Origin: Acidiphilium multivorum AIU301
GTDB lineage: Bacteria; Pseudomonadota; Alphaproteobacteria; Acetobacterales; Acetobacteraceae
DNA length: 64,000 nucleotides
Assembly: GCF_000202835.1 (NCBI RefSeq)
Contig: NC_015186.1
Span: 2,357,001-2,421,000, forward strand
Direction: 5' to 3'
Below the pieces are notes generated by a model. The model was not told the origin of the DNA, ran no database searches, and worked only from the letters and a program-made list of their open reading frames with translations. Positions 25,956-35,181 of the stretch are shown piece after piece; positions within the stretch are counted from its first letter, which is position 1; the number at the start of each line of letters is the position of its first letter. A program made the position numbers and the translations under genes.

Positions 25956-27045
25956 CGCGCCAGACCAGGGTGGCGGAGACCGCGTAGTTCCAGACCACGC
26001 CGATCGCCGAGCCGGCGGCGCTGGCGGCGAGGCCGTTGGCGTCGCCCCGGTGATAGAGCGCGCCGGCGATGCCGATATTGGCGATGGCGCCGAGGCCGCA
26101 GACCAGCATGAACAGCACGAGACCCTGCCAGTAGCGCACGCCGCGCAGCTTCATCGTGCGGTAGGTCAGGCGGTTGTTCAGCTCGAAATTGGCGACCATC
26201 GCGACGATGGTGCCGAGCGTCTGCGCCGGGCCGAAACCGAGCCCGGCGGCGCGGCTCGCCTGCATTGCCGCGAGGTTCACGAAAATGCCGAACAGGCCGA
26301 CCAGGGCGAAGGCGATGAAGCGCAGCGGCACCATGCCGCCCAGCGCGCGGTCGACGAACTGGCCGGCGAACTGGACCATCACCAGGATGTCGAGCTTGCT
26401 TTCGCCGGCGGCGCGGGGGCGGAAGCGGTAGGGGAGTTCGGCGACCTTCAGCGGGGTCGGCGCGGAGAGCAGCAGGTCGAGCAGGATCTTGAAGCCCTGC
26501 CCGTTCAGCCGGTGCGCCAGGTCCTCGAACAGCGACTGGCGGAGGAGGAAGAAGCCGCTCATCGGGTCGGAGATCGCAACACCGGCGAGTTTCCGGGCGA
26601 GGCCGATGCCGGCGGCGGAAAGGCGCTGGCGCAGCGGCGAGGCGAGGCCGGCGGCGTCGCCGCCGCCGACGTGGCGGCTGCCCACCGCGATGTCCGCCCC
26701 CGCGCGCACGGCGTCGAGCATCGCGGGGAGGATGGTCTCGTCGTGCTGGAGGTCGCCGTCGATCACCGCGACGAAGGGGGCGGAACTGGACAGCGCCCCC
26801 TCGATGACGGCCGAGGACAGGCCGCGGCGGCCGACGCGGCGGAGGCAGCGGACGCGGGTGTCGGTCCGCGCCAGGGCGCGGGCGGCGTCGGCCGTGCCGT
26901 CGGGGCTGTCGTCGTCGACGAAGATCACCTCCCAGTCGATGCCGGCGAGGGCGGCATCGAGGGCGGCGACCATGGGGGCGACGTTCGGCTCCTCGCGATA
27001 GCAGGGAACGACGACGCTGAGGACCGGGCTGCGGCAGGCCGTCAC
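25948..27045 (-). CDS. Dolichyl-phosphate-mannose-synthase-like GT2 fused to a GtrA domain
   Basis: The 365-residue protein starts at GTG. Residues about 8-235 are a GT2 domain: LSVVVPCYREEPNVAPMVAA, VIFVDDDSPDGTAD, the DxD motif in VIDGDLQHDE, and SDPMSGFFLLRQ. Residues about 240-365 form four membrane helices of the GtrA type. Such fusions charge a polyprenyl-phosphate carrier with a sugar and hold or flip it for a GT39 enzyme, encoded next. The stop sits in the first ATGA of the 26-bp repeat. It begins 11 bases after the peroxiredoxin stop. Confidence 0.92.
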   Translation of the reverse strand: MTACRSPVLSVVVPCYREEPNVAPMVAALDAALAGIDWEVIFVDDDSPDGTADAARALARTDTRVRCLRRVGRRGLSSAVIEGALSSSAPFVAVIDGDLQHDETILPAMLDAVRAGADIAVGSRHVGGGDAAGLASPLRQRLSAAGIGLARKLAGVAISDPMSGFFLLRQSLFEDLAHRLNGQGFKILLDLLLSAPTPLKVAELPYRFRPRAAGESKLDILVMVQFAGQFVDRALGGMVPLRFIAFALVGLFGIFVNLAAMQASRAAGLGFGPAQTLGTIVAMVANFELNNRLTYRTMKLRGVRYWQGLVLFMLVCGLGAIANIGIAGALYHRGDANGLAASAAGSAIGVVWNYAVSATLVWRVR

Positions 27046-27055
27046 GCGGGCAGGC

Positions 27056-27541
27056 TCAGCCGCCGAGCGCCTCCAGCACCGCCTCGGCCCGGCTGACCTC
27101 GAAGCCGCCCGGCTGCTCGATGGCGAGGTGCGTCACCAGCCCGTCCTGCGCGACCAGGGCATAGCGCTGGCTGCGGACGCCGAGGCCGCGGGCGATGAGG
27201 TCGAGCTCGAGGCCGAGGGCGCGGGTGAAGGCGCCGGAGCCGTCGGCGAGGAAGGTGATCTTGCCGCCGGCCTTCTGGCTCTCGGCCCAGGCGGTCATCA
27301 CGAACACGTCGTTCACCGCGATGCAGGCGATCTCGTCGACACCCTTCGCCTTCAGCGCGTCGTAATGCTCGAGGAAGCCGGGAACGTGCTTCGCGCTGCA
27401 GGTCGGGGTGAAGGCGCCGGGAACGGCGAAGAGCACCACCGTCTTGCCGGCGAACAGCTCGCCGGTGTCGATCTCCTGCGGTCCCTCGGCGCCGGGGGTC
27501 ATCAGCTTCATGGCCGGGAGCCTGTCGCCCACCTTGATCAT
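27056..27541 (-). CDS. Peroxiredoxin (Prx5/AhpE-like redoxin)
   Basis: This 161-residue thiol peroxidase reduces peroxides in the cytoplasm. The peroxidatic cysteine is Cys48 in PGAFTPTCSA. The Prx5 pattern continues with HVPGFLEHYDALKAKGVDEI and the conserved ALVAQDGLV. A second cysteine, in DEIACIAVND, lies at about residue 73. Prx5 enzymes commonly use glutathione/glutaredoxin. It is the first gene of the minus-strand run leading to the glycosyltransferases. Confidence 0.93.
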   Translation of the reverse strand: MIKVGDRLPAMKLMTPGAEGPQEIDTGELFAGKTVVLFAVPGAFTPTCSAKHVPGFLEHYDALKAKGVDEIACIAVNDVFVMTAWAESQKAGGKITFLADGSGAFTRALGLELDLIARGLGVRSQRYALVAQDGLVTHLAIEQPGGFEVSRAEAVLEALGG

Positions 27542-27616
27542 CGCGTCTCTCCTGATTGGATGGCCTGTTCGAGCAGACTGGTAGCCGAAGCCGGGCCGCG
27601 CGTGAAGGCGGGCGGT

Positions 27617-28306
27617 TCAGGCGTAGCGTTCCTCGGCCCAGGGATCGGCGTTGTTGTTGTAGCCGCGGGTTTCCCAGAAGCCCTTGCGGTCGGCCGTCGC
27701 GAAGGTGATGCGGCGGACCCATTTGGCGGATTTCCAGAGATAGTAGCGCGGCACCAGCACCCGCACCGGGCCGCCGTGCTGACGGGTCAGCGGCTTTCCC
27801 TCCCAGCTGTGCACCAGGTAGCAGTCCTCGGCGGCGAACTGGTCGAGGCGGAGATTGGTCGTGTAGTCGTCATAGGATTCGAAGAGGACGTGGGTCGCCT
27901 CCGGGTGCGGCCGCACCAGGTCGAGGATGGTGCGGATCGACACGCCGCGCCAGTGATTGTCGTAGCGCGACCAGGTGGTGACGCAGTGCATGTCCGACAC
28001 GCTGTCCTGCTGCGGCAGGGCCATGAACCCGTCCCAGTCGAGGGTGACGGGATTGGCGACGGCGCCGTCGATCGCGAGGCGGAAGGCGGCTTTCGGCACC
28101 TCGGGCTGGACGCCGAGATCGAGCACCGGCCAGTCGGTGACGAGGCGCTGGCCGGGCGGGAGGCGCTGCGCCGGCGGCGCGGTGGCGCCGGTCAGGCCCC
28201 GCCCCTCGCGCGACCAGTCCTGCTTGCGGCCGATCAGCTTGTCGCGGATCTGGCCGATCAGGCTGATTTCCGGTCCGTCGTTTCCCTGCTTGTCCGCTTC
28301 GTCCAT
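27617..28306 (-). CDS. Sulfite-oxidase-fold molybdopterin oxidoreductase without signal peptide
   Basis: The 229-residue protein has the molybdopterin-binding domain of the YedY/MsrP and sulfite oxidase family, with the molybdenum-ligating Cys108 in DMHCVTTWSRYDNHWRGV. HGGPVRVLVPRYYLWKSAKW follows, and GYNNNADPWAEERY ends the chain. Unlike MsrP it has no twin-arginine signal, so it is likely cytosolic, and no MsrQ heme partner is adjacent. The N-terminal 35 residues are hydrophilic. The physiological substrate is unknown. Confidence 0.85.
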   Translation of the reverse strand: MDEADKQGNDGPEISLIGQIRDKLIGRKQDWSREGRGLTGATAPPAQRLPPGQRLVTDWPVLDLGVQPEVPKAAFRLAIDGAVANPVTLDWDGFMALPQQDSVSDMHCVTTWSRYDNHWRGVSIRTILDLVRPHPEATHVLFESYDDYTTNLRLDQFAAEDCYLVHSWEGKPLTRQHGGPVRVLVPRYYLWKSAKWVRRITFATADRKGFWETRGYNNNADPWAEERYA

Positions 28307-28375
28307 CGCCGTTCTCCTTCCGGGCCGGACGATGATATGGGGTGAAGGGGCGCGCGGTCCAGCGCGCGGCGGGGG

Positions 28376-28855
28376 TCAGCGGTTCTTGAGGATGCGGGCC
28401 TTGTCGCGTTCCCAGTCGCGCTTGGCGATGGCCTGGCGCTTGTCGTGCTGCTTGCGGCCCTCGGCGATGCCGAGCGTGACCTTGGCGAGGCCGCGCGGGT
28501 TGAAATGCACGTCGAGCGGGACGACGGTCGAGCCCTGGCGGGCGATGGCGCCGAGGAGCTGGTCGATCTGCTTGCGCTTGAGCAGCAGCTTGCGCGGGCC
28601 CTTGGTGTCGAAGCGGGAGAGCACGCCGCCCTGGTATTCGGGGATGTACATGTTGAAGAGATACATCTCGCCGTCGCGCTCGCCGGCGAAGGCCTCGGAG
28701 AGCGTGGCGCGGCCCATGCGCAGCGACTTCACCTCGGCGCCGCGCAGCACGATGCCCGCCTCGACCGTGTCCTTGATCGTGTAGTTGAACCGGGCCTTGC
28801 GGTTCTGCGCCGCGATCCCGTGGGAGATCAGCCCGGATTTCCGGGGCTCGGCCAT
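28376..28855 (-). CDS. smpB: SsrA-binding protein SmpB
   Basis: This protein binds tmRNA and brings it to stalled ribosomes for trans-translation. The 159-residue length is normal. The conserved core is AQNRKARFNYTIKDTVEAGI and LRGAEVKSLRMGRATLSEAF. The basic C-terminal tail that enters the mRNA channel is intact (GRKQHDKRQAIAKRDWERDK). Its ATG overlaps the dapA stop by one base. The tmRNA gene itself is not in the window. Confidence 0.97.
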   Translation of the reverse strand: MAEPRKSGLISHGIAAQNRKARFNYTIKDTVEAGIVLRGAEVKSLRMGRATLSEAFAGERDGEMYLFNMYIPEYQGGVLSRFDTKGPRKLLLKRKQIDQLLGAIARQGSTVVPLDVHFNPRGLAKVTLGIAEGRKQHDKRQAIAKRDWERDKARILKNR

Positions 28856-29733
28856 CAGGCGAGCAGCCCGAGCCCGGTCATCGCGGCGCGCATCTGCGCC
28901 TTCGTCGCCTCGGCGAGCGGGGCGAGCGGCAGGCGGCAGAATTCCGAGCCGAATCCGAGCAGGGAGGCGGCGTATTTCGCCGGGGCGGGATTGCTCTCGG
29001 CGAACATCGCATCGTGCAGGGGCAGCAGGCGGGACTGGATCGCCATCGCGGTCTTCAGGTCGCCGGCGCGCCAGGCCGCCTGCATCTCGGCGCAGAGGCG
29101 CGGGGCGATGTTGGCGGTCACCGAGATGCAGCCGACGCCGCCGGCGGCGAGGAAGGCGAGCGCGGTGTGATCCTCGCCCGAGAGCTGGCAGAACGACGCG
29201 CCGCAGGCGGCGGTGGTGTGCAGCGGGCGGGTGAGGTTCGCCGTCGCGTCCTTCACGCCGACGATGTTGGGGTGCTGGGCGAGGCGGGCCATCGTCGCCA
29301 CGCTCATGTCGATCACCGAGCGGGGCGGGATGTTGTAGATGATGAGCGGAATACCGATCGCGTCGGCGACCGCGGTGAAGTGGCGGAGCAGGCCGTCCTG
29401 CGTCGGCTTGTTGTAGTAGGGGGTGACGACGAGAACGCCGTCGGCGCCGACGGATTCGGCGTGCTTCGCGAGGCCGATGGCCTCGCGCGTGGCGTTCGAG
29501 CCGGCGCCGGCGATCACCGGGACGCGTTTCCTCGCCACCTCGACGGTGATCTCGACCACACGCTTGTGCTCGTCATGGCTGAGCGTGGGGGATTCGCCGG
29601 TGGTGCCGACCGGGACGAGGCCGTTGGTGCCCTCGGCGATCTGCCATTCGATGAAACGTTCGAGCGCCGCCTCGTCGATGCGACCGTCTTCGTGCATCGG
29701 GGTGACCAGCGCGACCAGTGAGCCGTGAAACAT
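28855..29733 (-). CDS. dapA: 4-hydroxy-tetrahydrodipicolinate synthase
   Basis: DapA condenses pyruvate and aspartate semialdehyde in the lysine and diaminopimelate pathway. The 292-residue TIM barrel has the TTGES motif at 44-48 and the tyrosine in IIYNIPPRS. The Schiff-base lysine is in GVKDAT (about residue 161). I chose [10 protein letters not shown] as the start because it is the family's usual N-terminus; an upstream extension has no homology. It is divergent from the slt gene and cotranscribed with smpB. Confidence 0.97.
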   Translation of the reverse strand: MFHGSLVALVTPMHEDGRIDEAALERFIEWQIAEGTNGLVPVGTTGESPTLSHDEHKRVVEITVEVARKRVPVIAGAGSNATREAIGLAKHAESVGADGVLVVTPYYNKPTQDGLLRHFTAVADAIGIPLIIYNIPPRSVIDMSVATMARLAQHPNIVGVKDATANLTRPLHTTAACGASFCQLSGEDHTALAFLAAGGVGCISVTANIAPRLCAEMQAAWRAGDLKTAMAIQSRLLPLHDAMFAESNPAPAKYAASLLGFGSEFCRLPLAPLAEATKAQMRAAMTGLGLLA

Positions 29734-29824
29734 TGTGTTCTCCGTGAGTGCGCGTAACCTATTCGCAGCATTCGGCGGCGGCAAGGTATGGGAGCGCGGG
29801 AGCAGTCCTGCTATTGGTTCGCGC

Positions 29825-31858
29825 ATGGTCCGGATGTTGCTGCTGCTGACGTCCCTGCTCGCTCTCGGCGCCGCCCCCGCGCCGCTGGGCGCGGTCGCGA
29901 TCGCCGCCCCGCTGCAGCCCGCCCCCGCCCTCGCCCGGATCATGAACGACATCCGCGCCAATCACTGGACCGAGGCGGAAACGCTGGCCGCCGCCCAGCC
30001 GGACCGGCTGGTGGCGCGGCTGGTGACCTATTACCGGGTGCTCGACCCCGGGGCGGCGAGCGAGACCGAGATCGCCACGTTCATGGCCAGATATCCCGAC
30101 TGGCCGGAGCAGGGAATCCTGGCGCGGCGGTGGAATGAGGCGCTGGCCGCCGACCCGGACGACGCCACGGTGCGGCGCGAATGCCGCACCCGGCTGCCCG
30201 AGACCGCCGCCGCCAATGCGCGCTGCGCCGCCGCCCTCGACCAGGTGGCGCCGCGCGAGGCGGCGCGCTTCGCCCGGCGCGCCTGGATCGACGGGTTCGA
30301 CAGCCCGGCCGGCGCGGCGACGTTCGAGGCGAAATACGCCGCGCTGCTGACGCCGGAGACCAACTGGGCGCGGTTCTCGCGCCTCGCCATCGCCGGGAAG
30401 CTCGACGTGGCGACGATGCTGCTCGACCAGTTGCCGGCGGGCGAGGCCGCGACCGCGCGCGCCTTCATCGCCCTCGCGCATGGCGGCAGGCAGGCGCAGG
30501 CGGCGGTCGCGGCGCTGACCACGGCGCAGCGGGCGACGCCGTTCCTGTTCTTCGCGGAACTCGCCGCGGCACAGGATCAGGCCGCGCGGCTCGCGCTGTG
30601 GCAGGCGCTGGGGGCGGAGGCGGAGAAGCAGGCGACGGGGCTGGCGCGCGCGCTGCTCTGGCGGCGGCGGGAGAGTTTCGCGCGCGACCTGCTCGCCGCC
30701 GGCGATGCGAAGGACGCCTATGCGCTGGTCGCCGCCGCGCGGCCGCCGGGCGAGGACGCGCGGGCCAGCCGCGACTTCCTCGCCGGGTTCATCGCCCTGC
30801 GGATGCTGCACGAGCCGGCCACGGCGCGGCCCTGGTTCGTTCGGCTGCGCGGGCTTTCGACCGCGGTGATCACCCGCGCCCGCGCCTTCTACTGGCTGGC
30901 GCAGACCGAGAGCGGCCAGGCGGCGCGGGCCGACCTGCTGCGCGCCGCCGCCTGGCCGGACACGTTCTACGGCCAGTTGGCCGCCCTTCAGGCGGGGGAA
31001 ACGCCGGCGCAGCTGGCGGCGCGGATCCGCGCCCTCGGCCCGCCGCGGCTGACGACGGGGCAGGCCACCGCCTTCGCCGAGCGCGAACTGCCGCAGGCCG
31101 CCGTGCTGCTGGCCGAGATGGGCGCGCCGCGCCGGGCGCGGGCCTTCCTGCTGCGGATGGCCGAACTCAGCCCGAGCCTTGCCGACCGCTATCTCGACGC
31201 GCGGCTGGCCGACGGGATCGGCCAGGTTTCGGCCTCGGTGATGGTGGCGCGGATGGCCGGGACGGCGGGGGACATGCTGGTGCATCTCGGCTGGCCGATC
31301 CCGCCGGGGCTGCTGCCGGCGCCGGGGCAGCCGCGCCTCGAACCCGCCGCGGCCACGGTTCCGCCGCCGCCGGCGCCGCCGCCGCGCAGCGTGATCCTGT
31401 CGCTGATCCGCCAGGAGAGCAGTTTCGATCCGCGCGCGACCAGCCCCTCGGGCGCGGAGGGGCTGATGCAGCTGATGCCGGGGACGGCGCGGGAGGTGGC
31501 GCGGCAGTCCGGACTCGCGCTGCCGCCGGGCGCGCTGGTCGATGACCCGGCGCGGAACGTCGCCCTCGGCTCGGCGTATTTCGCCCGTCTGCTGCAGCGC
31601 TTCGGCGATTGCCTGCCGCTCGCGATCGCGGCCTATAACGGCGGGCCGCGCAACGTCGAGAAATGGATCGCCGCCAATGGCGACCCGCGCATGCCGAAGG
31701 CGCAGGGCGGCGTCGATCTCGTGACGTGGATCGAGGAGATCCCGTTCGGGGAGACGCGCAACTATGTGGAACGGGTGACGGAGGGGATCGTGATCTATCG
31801 CGCGCTGGAAGGGAAGCCGGCGACCGATCCGGTGGTGCGGTGGACCGCGTCGCGGTGA
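29825..31858 (+). CDS. slt: Slt70-type soluble lytic murein transglycosylase
   Basis: This 677-residue periplasmic enzyme cleaves peptidoglycan to 1,6-anhydro products. A signal peptide occupies about residues 1-28 ([20 protein letters not shown]). The large alpha-helical superhelix spans about 35-500, and a Pro-rich linker follows. The catalytic SLT domain has the active-site Glu in [11 protein letters not shown], then [15 protein letters not shown] and [13 protein letters not shown] took the ATG at 29825, which gives a proper signal peptide. The stop overlaps the pgpA GTG start as GTGA. Confidence 0.94.
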   Translation: MVRMLLLLTSLLALGAAPAPLGAVAIAAPLQPAPALARIMNDIRANHWTEAETLAAAQPDRLVARLVTYYRVLDPGAASETEIATFMARYPDWPEQGILARRWNEALAADPDDATVRRECRTRLPETAAANARCAAALDQVAPREAARFARRAWIDGFDSPAGAATFEAKYAALLTPETNWARFSRLAIAGKLDVATMLLDQLPAGEAATARAFIALAHGGRQAQAAVAALTTAQRATPFLFFAELAAAQDQAARLALWQALGAEAEKQATGLARALLWRRRESFARDLLAAGDAKDAYALVAAARPPGEDARASRDFLAGFIALRMLHEPATARPWFVRLRGLSTAVITRARAFYWLAQTESGQAARADLLRAAAWPDTFYGQLAALQAGETPAQLAARIRALGPPRLTTGQATAFAERELPQAAVLLAEMGAPRRARAFLLRMAELSPSLADRYLDARLADGIGQVSASVMVARMAGTAGDMLVHLGWPIPPGLLPAPGQPRLEPAAATVPPPPAPPPRSVILSLIRQESSFDPRATSPSGAEGLMQLMPGTAREVARQSGLALPPGALVDDPARNVALGSAYFARLLQRFGDCLPLAIAAYNGGPRNVEKWIAANGDPRMPKAQGGVDLVTWIEEIPFGETRNYVERVTEGIVIYRALEGKPATDPVVRWTASR

Positions 31859-32322
31859 GCGCATCGGACGTGCTGGGAAGGGCGGTGGCCTCGGGCCTCG
31901 GCATCGGCTTCGTGCCCCGCGCGCCGGGCACCGCGGGCGCGCTGCTCGGGCTGCTCGCCGGCGGCATACTTTATACTTACGGCACCGTCGCGCTCGCCGC
32001 CGGGATCGTGATCGCCAGCGCGGCGGGGATGATCGCGATTCCGCGGACCGGCATGGCGGGGCGCGACCCCGGCTGGATCGTGATCGACGAGGTCGCGGGG
32101 CAGATGATCGCCCTGCTCGGCCTGCCCTGGCTGACCGGCTCGGGCGTGCTGCTCGCCTTCCTGCTGTTCCGCGTCTTCGACATCCGCAAGCCCTGGCCGA
32201 TCAGCCTGGCCGATGCGCGGCACGACGCGCTGGGGATCATGGCGGATGACTGGATCGCCGGCGCATTCGCCGCGATCGTGCTGGCGGCGCTGCGCCTCGT
32301 CTGGCCGGGGACGGGGCTGTGA
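31855..32322 (+). CDS. pgpA: Phosphatidylglycerophosphatase A
   Basis: This membrane enzyme dephosphorylates phosphatidylglycerol phosphate to phosphatidylglycerol. The 155-residue protein shows the family landmarks GIGFVPRAPGTAGALLG, DPGWIVIDEVAGQMIALLG and RVFDIRKPWPI, ending ADDWIAGAFAAIVLAALRL. The GTG start at 31855 overlaps the slt stop by 4 bases, and its own stop overlaps the next GTG in the same way. The three genes therefore form a tightly coupled operon. Confidence 0.94.
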   Translation: MSASDVLGRAVASGLGIGFVPRAPGTAGALLGLLAGGILYTYGTVALAAGIVIASAAGMIAIPRTGMAGRDPGWIVIDEVAGQMIALLGLPWLTGSGVLLAFLLFRVFDIRKPWPISLADARHDALGIMADDWIAGAFAAIVLAALRLVWPGTGL

Positions 32323-32792
32323 ACCCGAGGGCGGCAGCCGTGATCGGGCGGGCGCGGGAGGCGGGGCGGACGATCGCGACGGCGGAGAGCTGCACCGGCG
32401 GGATGATCGCCGCGGCCCTGACCGACATCGCCGGCGCGTCCGCCGTGTTCGGCCACGGCTTCGTCAGCTACGCGAACGACGCGAAGGAGGCGATGCTCGG
32501 CGTCGAGCCCGGGCTGATCGCGCGGGAGGGCGCGGTGAGCGAGACGGTGGCGCGGGCGATGGCCGAGGGCGCGCGGGCGCGGGCGGGGGCCGATCTCGCG
32601 GTGGCGGTGACGGGGATCGCCGGGCCGGAGGGGGGATCGGCGGAGAAGCCGGTCGGCACGGTCTGGTTCGGCCTCGCCCGGAAGGACGGCGCGACGCTGG
32701 CCGAGCGGCGCGTCTTCCCCGGCGACCGGGACGCGGTGCGGCGGGCGACGGTGGACCACGCGCTCGACCTGCTGGCCGCGGCGCTGGGATAG
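32319..32792 (+). CDS. pncC: CinA C-terminal-type nicotinamide-nucleotide amidohydrolase
   Basis: This 157-residue stand-alone CinA_C domain deamidates NMN to nicotinate mononucleotide in the pyridine-nucleotide cycle. It has ATAESCTGGMIAAALTDIAG with the catalytic serine, SYANDAKEAMLGV, and TGIAGPEGGSAEKPVGTVWF. The CinA N-terminal molybdopterin-like domain is absent, as in E. coli PncC. It begins at a GTG overlapping the pgpA stop. Two short palindromes follow it. Confidence 0.92.
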   Translation: MNPRAAAVIGRAREAGRTIATAESCTGGMIAAALTDIAGASAVFGHGFVSYANDAKEAMLGVEPGLIAREGAVSETVARAMAEGARARAGADLAVAVTGIAGPEGGSAEKPVGTVWFGLARKDGATLAERRVFPGDRDAVRRATVDHALDLLAAALG

Positions 32793-32793
32793 G

Positions 32794-32880
32794 GCATCGT
32801 CCGGTCGGACAAGGATGCTCTGGTGATCCTGTCGACCGGGTAGAGCGCTACGTCCGGTCCGGGAGGATCGGAACGCGCTC
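32794..32880. repeat. Two REP-like palindromes
   Basis: The first (32794-32818) has arms GCATC/GATGC around TCCG-GT-CGGA. The second (32843-32880) has arms GAGCGC/GCGCTC around TCCGG, GG and GGATCGGA. Both belong to a family also seen at 34640-34665 and 40305-40344 in this window. They are intergenic and probably extragenic palindromic elements. Confidence 0.65.
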
Positions 32881-32933
32881 CGGATTGTTTCGATTTACTC
32901 GGGATTAACCGGAGTTCCGGATAGTGCGGCGAG

Positions 32934-34640
32934 ATGCCGCCGCCTGGCGACGGCCTGGGCGGAGTTGGAACCGGGATGCTGAATACCGAAGCCGCCACGA
33001 CTGCGCTGCGGCTGGAGCGGGACAGATACGCGCTGCTGGCGTTCTGCTGGGGCGACCTGCTTCTCACCCTCGATCCGCGCCTCAGGATCGAGACCGCCTC
33101 CGGCGCGAGCGAGGCGCTGACCGGACTGCCCGAGCAGGCCTGGACCGGCCGGAACCTCACCGACCTGATCGCGGCACAGGACCGCGGCCGCATTGCCGCG
33201 GTGCTCGAGTCGCTGACGCCGACGCGCCGGGTGCTGGCGGGGACGATCCGCCTCGCCGGGCGGGACGGCGCCGTGGGGGCGCGGGTGAGCGTCGCGGCGC
33301 ACCGGCTGGATACCGCGCGGGATGCGATCTACGTGTCCATGCGCAAGCTGGCGGAGGACGCGCCGGACGAGCCGGAAGAGATCGAGGAGGTGCCGCGCCT
33401 CGCCGAACGCCTCGCCGCCGCCGGCGCGCAGGGGGCGGAAATGACGCTGTTCGCGATTCCGGGGATCGCGCAGGAGGGCGGCCAGCCGCTCGGCGAGACG
33501 CTCGGCGACCTGCTGCGCGCCCATTCGCTCGGCGGCGACACGGCGATGCGGCTGGATTCGGGGCATTATTCGGTGCTGCACGAGGCGGGACGGACCTTCG
33601 GCGCGGTGATCCACCAGATCGAGGCGATGATCCATGCCGCCGATCCGACGGCGCCGCCGCCGCGGATCGAGTCGATGACGCTGCCGATGCAGGCGGAGGG
33701 GATGAGCGAGGGCGACCTCGCCCGCGGGCTGGTCTATGCGATGCACCGGTTCGGCGAGGGCAGCGAACTGTCGCTGCACGAGGCGGGGCAGCGGCTGCGC
33801 GAGCGGCTGAGCGACGCGATGGGCAGCGTGACGCGGCTGCGCCGCGCGATCGATGATGGGGTGTTCGGCATCGCCTTCCAGCCGATCGTCGATATCCGCA
33901 GCGGCGCGATCCATCACTTCGAGGCGCTGACCCGGTTCGACGAGGCGGGCACCGGCTCGCCCTTCGAGACCATCCTGCTGGCCGAGGAAACCGGGCTGAT
34001 CGAGGATTTCGACCTCGCGATGGCGCGCAAGGCGGTGTCCTGGCTCGGAAGGCTGCCACTGAACGACGAGCATGTCTGCATCGCGGTCAACATTTCCGGC
34101 CGGTCGATCAACAGCGCCGCCTATGCCGAGGGGCTGCACCGGCTGCTGGAGGAGAATATCTGGCTGCGCCGCCGGCTGTCGTTCGAGATCACGGAGAGTG
34201 CGCAGATCGCCGATCTCGACGCGGCGAACGGCTTCATCCAGGGGCTGCGGCGGCGCGGCTTCGGCGTGACGCTCGACGATTTCGGCGCCGGCGCCGCGTC
34301 GTTCCGCTATCTCTCGGTGCTGGAGGTCGACGCGGTGAAGTTCGACGGCGCGGCGATCCGCCACGCCCAGCGGGCGCAGAAGGGCCGCGCCTTCCTCAGC
34401 GCGCTGACCGAGCTGTGCCGGCGCATGGGGATCTCGACGATCGCCGAGATGATCGAGACGCCGGAGGCGCTGGCCTTCGTGCGGGAGTGCGGCTGCAATT
34501 TCGTGCAGGGCTACCTGTTCGGCCAGCCGGCGGCGGATATCGGCCGGTTCGCGCAGCTGCCCAATCGCGGCCTGCTGGTGCCGCCGCGCCGGGACCCGGT
34601 GGGCGCGGCCAAGGCAACGGCGCGCCGGGGGCGGCCGTAG
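32934..34640 (+). CDS. PAS-EAL protein, cyclic-di-GMP phosphodiesterase
   Basis: The 568-residue cytoplasmic protein has a PAS-like sensor at about residues 28-125, a middle region without a GGDEF motif, and an EAL domain at about 300-545. The catalytic set looks complete: FEAL at 329-332, the Asn in VNISGRS, EITES, DDFGAG from 448, the lysine in VKFDG, and AEMIE, then GYLFGQP. It should hydrolyse c-di-GMP to pGpG under control of the PAS input. An ATG at 32976 (MLNTEAATT) is an equally likely start with a better Shine-Dalgarno. Confidence 0.9.
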   Translation: MPPPGDGLGGVGTGMLNTEAATTALRLERDRYALLAFCWGDLLLTLDPRLRIETASGASEALTGLPEQAWTGRNLTDLIAAQDRGRIAAVLESLTPTRRVLAGTIRLAGRDGAVGARVSVAAHRLDTARDAIYVSMRKLAEDAPDEPEEIEEVPRLAERLAAAGAQGAEMTLFAIPGIAQEGGQPLGETLGDLLRAHSLGGDTAMRLDSGHYSVLHEAGRTFGAVIHQIEAMIHAADPTAPPPRIESMTLPMQAEGMSEGDLARGLVYAMHRFGEGSELSLHEAGQRLRERLSDAMGSVTRLRRAIDDGVFGIAFQPIVDIRSGAIHHFEALTRFDEAGTGSPFETILLAEETGLIEDFDLAMARKAVSWLGRLPLNDEHVCIAVNISGRSINSAAYAEGLHRLLEENIWLRRRLSFEITESAQIADLDAANGFIQGLRRRGFGVTLDDFGAGAASFRYLSVLEVDAVKFDGAAIRHAQRAQKGRAFLSALTELCRRMGISTIAEMIETPEALAFVRECGCNFVQGYLFGQPAADIGRFAQLPNRGLLVPPRRDPVGAAKATARRGRP

Positions 34641-34665
34641 AGCAATCTCCGATCCTTCCCGAGAG
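34640..34665. repeat. REP-like half element between convergent genes
   Basis: GAGCAATCTCCGATCCTTCC at 34640-34659 matches, in reverse complement, the GGATCGGA half of the palindrome at 32843-32880. It overlaps the EAL stop by one base and nearly fills the gap to the convergent transporter gene. Confidence 0.5.
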
Positions 34666-34668
34666 GCC

Positions 34669-35181
34669 CTAAAACAGCAGCGTGCCCAGGGCGGCGGCGA
34701 CGGCGAGCAGCGCCAGCGGGTGCAGGCGGAAGCGGAGCGCCGCCAGCATGACACCGAGCGTGAGCGCCCAGGCCGGCGGCCCGCGATCCGCCGCGCGGAC
34801 GACGACGGAGGCGGCGGCAAGGATCAGCCCGCCGGAGACCGGCGTGATCGCCGCCTGCAGGAGCAGCCGCCAGCGCGCGGTGCGGAACCGCTCCCACACG
34901 CCGGAGACCAGCACCGTCAGCACGCTGGACGGGCCGATCATCCCCAGCGTGGCGACCAGCGCGCCGGCGAGGCCGGCGACGTGCAGGCCGATCAGCGTGA
35001 CGACCAGCATGTTCGGCCCCGGGCTGGTCTGGGCAAGACCGAACAGGGCGGCGAATTGCGGCGCGGTCATCCAGTGATGGGCGACGACGGCGCGGGCCAT
35101 CGCCGGCAGGGTGCTGGCGACGCCGCCGATCGCGATCAGGGAGAGGCCGGCGAACAGGCCGAGCAGGACCAGCAGGATCAT
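34669..35181 (-). CDS. Chromate-transporter family half-protein (second)
   Basis: The 170-residue protein is one CHR domain with about five or six helices. The motif is GLAQTSPGPNMLVVTLIGLH near residue 50. Chromate transporters occur as one long fused protein or as two adjacent short ones. This is the second of a pair coupled by ATGA with the gene before it. Substrate may be chromate or another oxyanion and is not proven by sequence. Confidence 0.85.
   Translation of the reverse strand: MILLVLLGLFAGLSLIAIGGVASTLPAMARAVVAHHWMTAPQFAALFGLAQTSPGPNMLVVTLIGLHVAGLAGALVATLGMIGPSSVLTVLVSGVWERFRTARWRLLLQAAITPVSGGLILAAASVVVRAADRGPPAWALTLGVMLAALRFRLHPLALLAVAAALGTLLF

Noticed and set aside
25864-25960. 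Possible CRISPR-like array
   Set aside because: The 26-base units are contiguous with no spacers, and they sit exactly on a gene junction; they are tandem repeats.
28307-28375. Terminator after smpB
   Set aside because: A GCGCGC-type stem is present on the minus strand but without a T run, and in this GC-rich context such pairing is common by chance.
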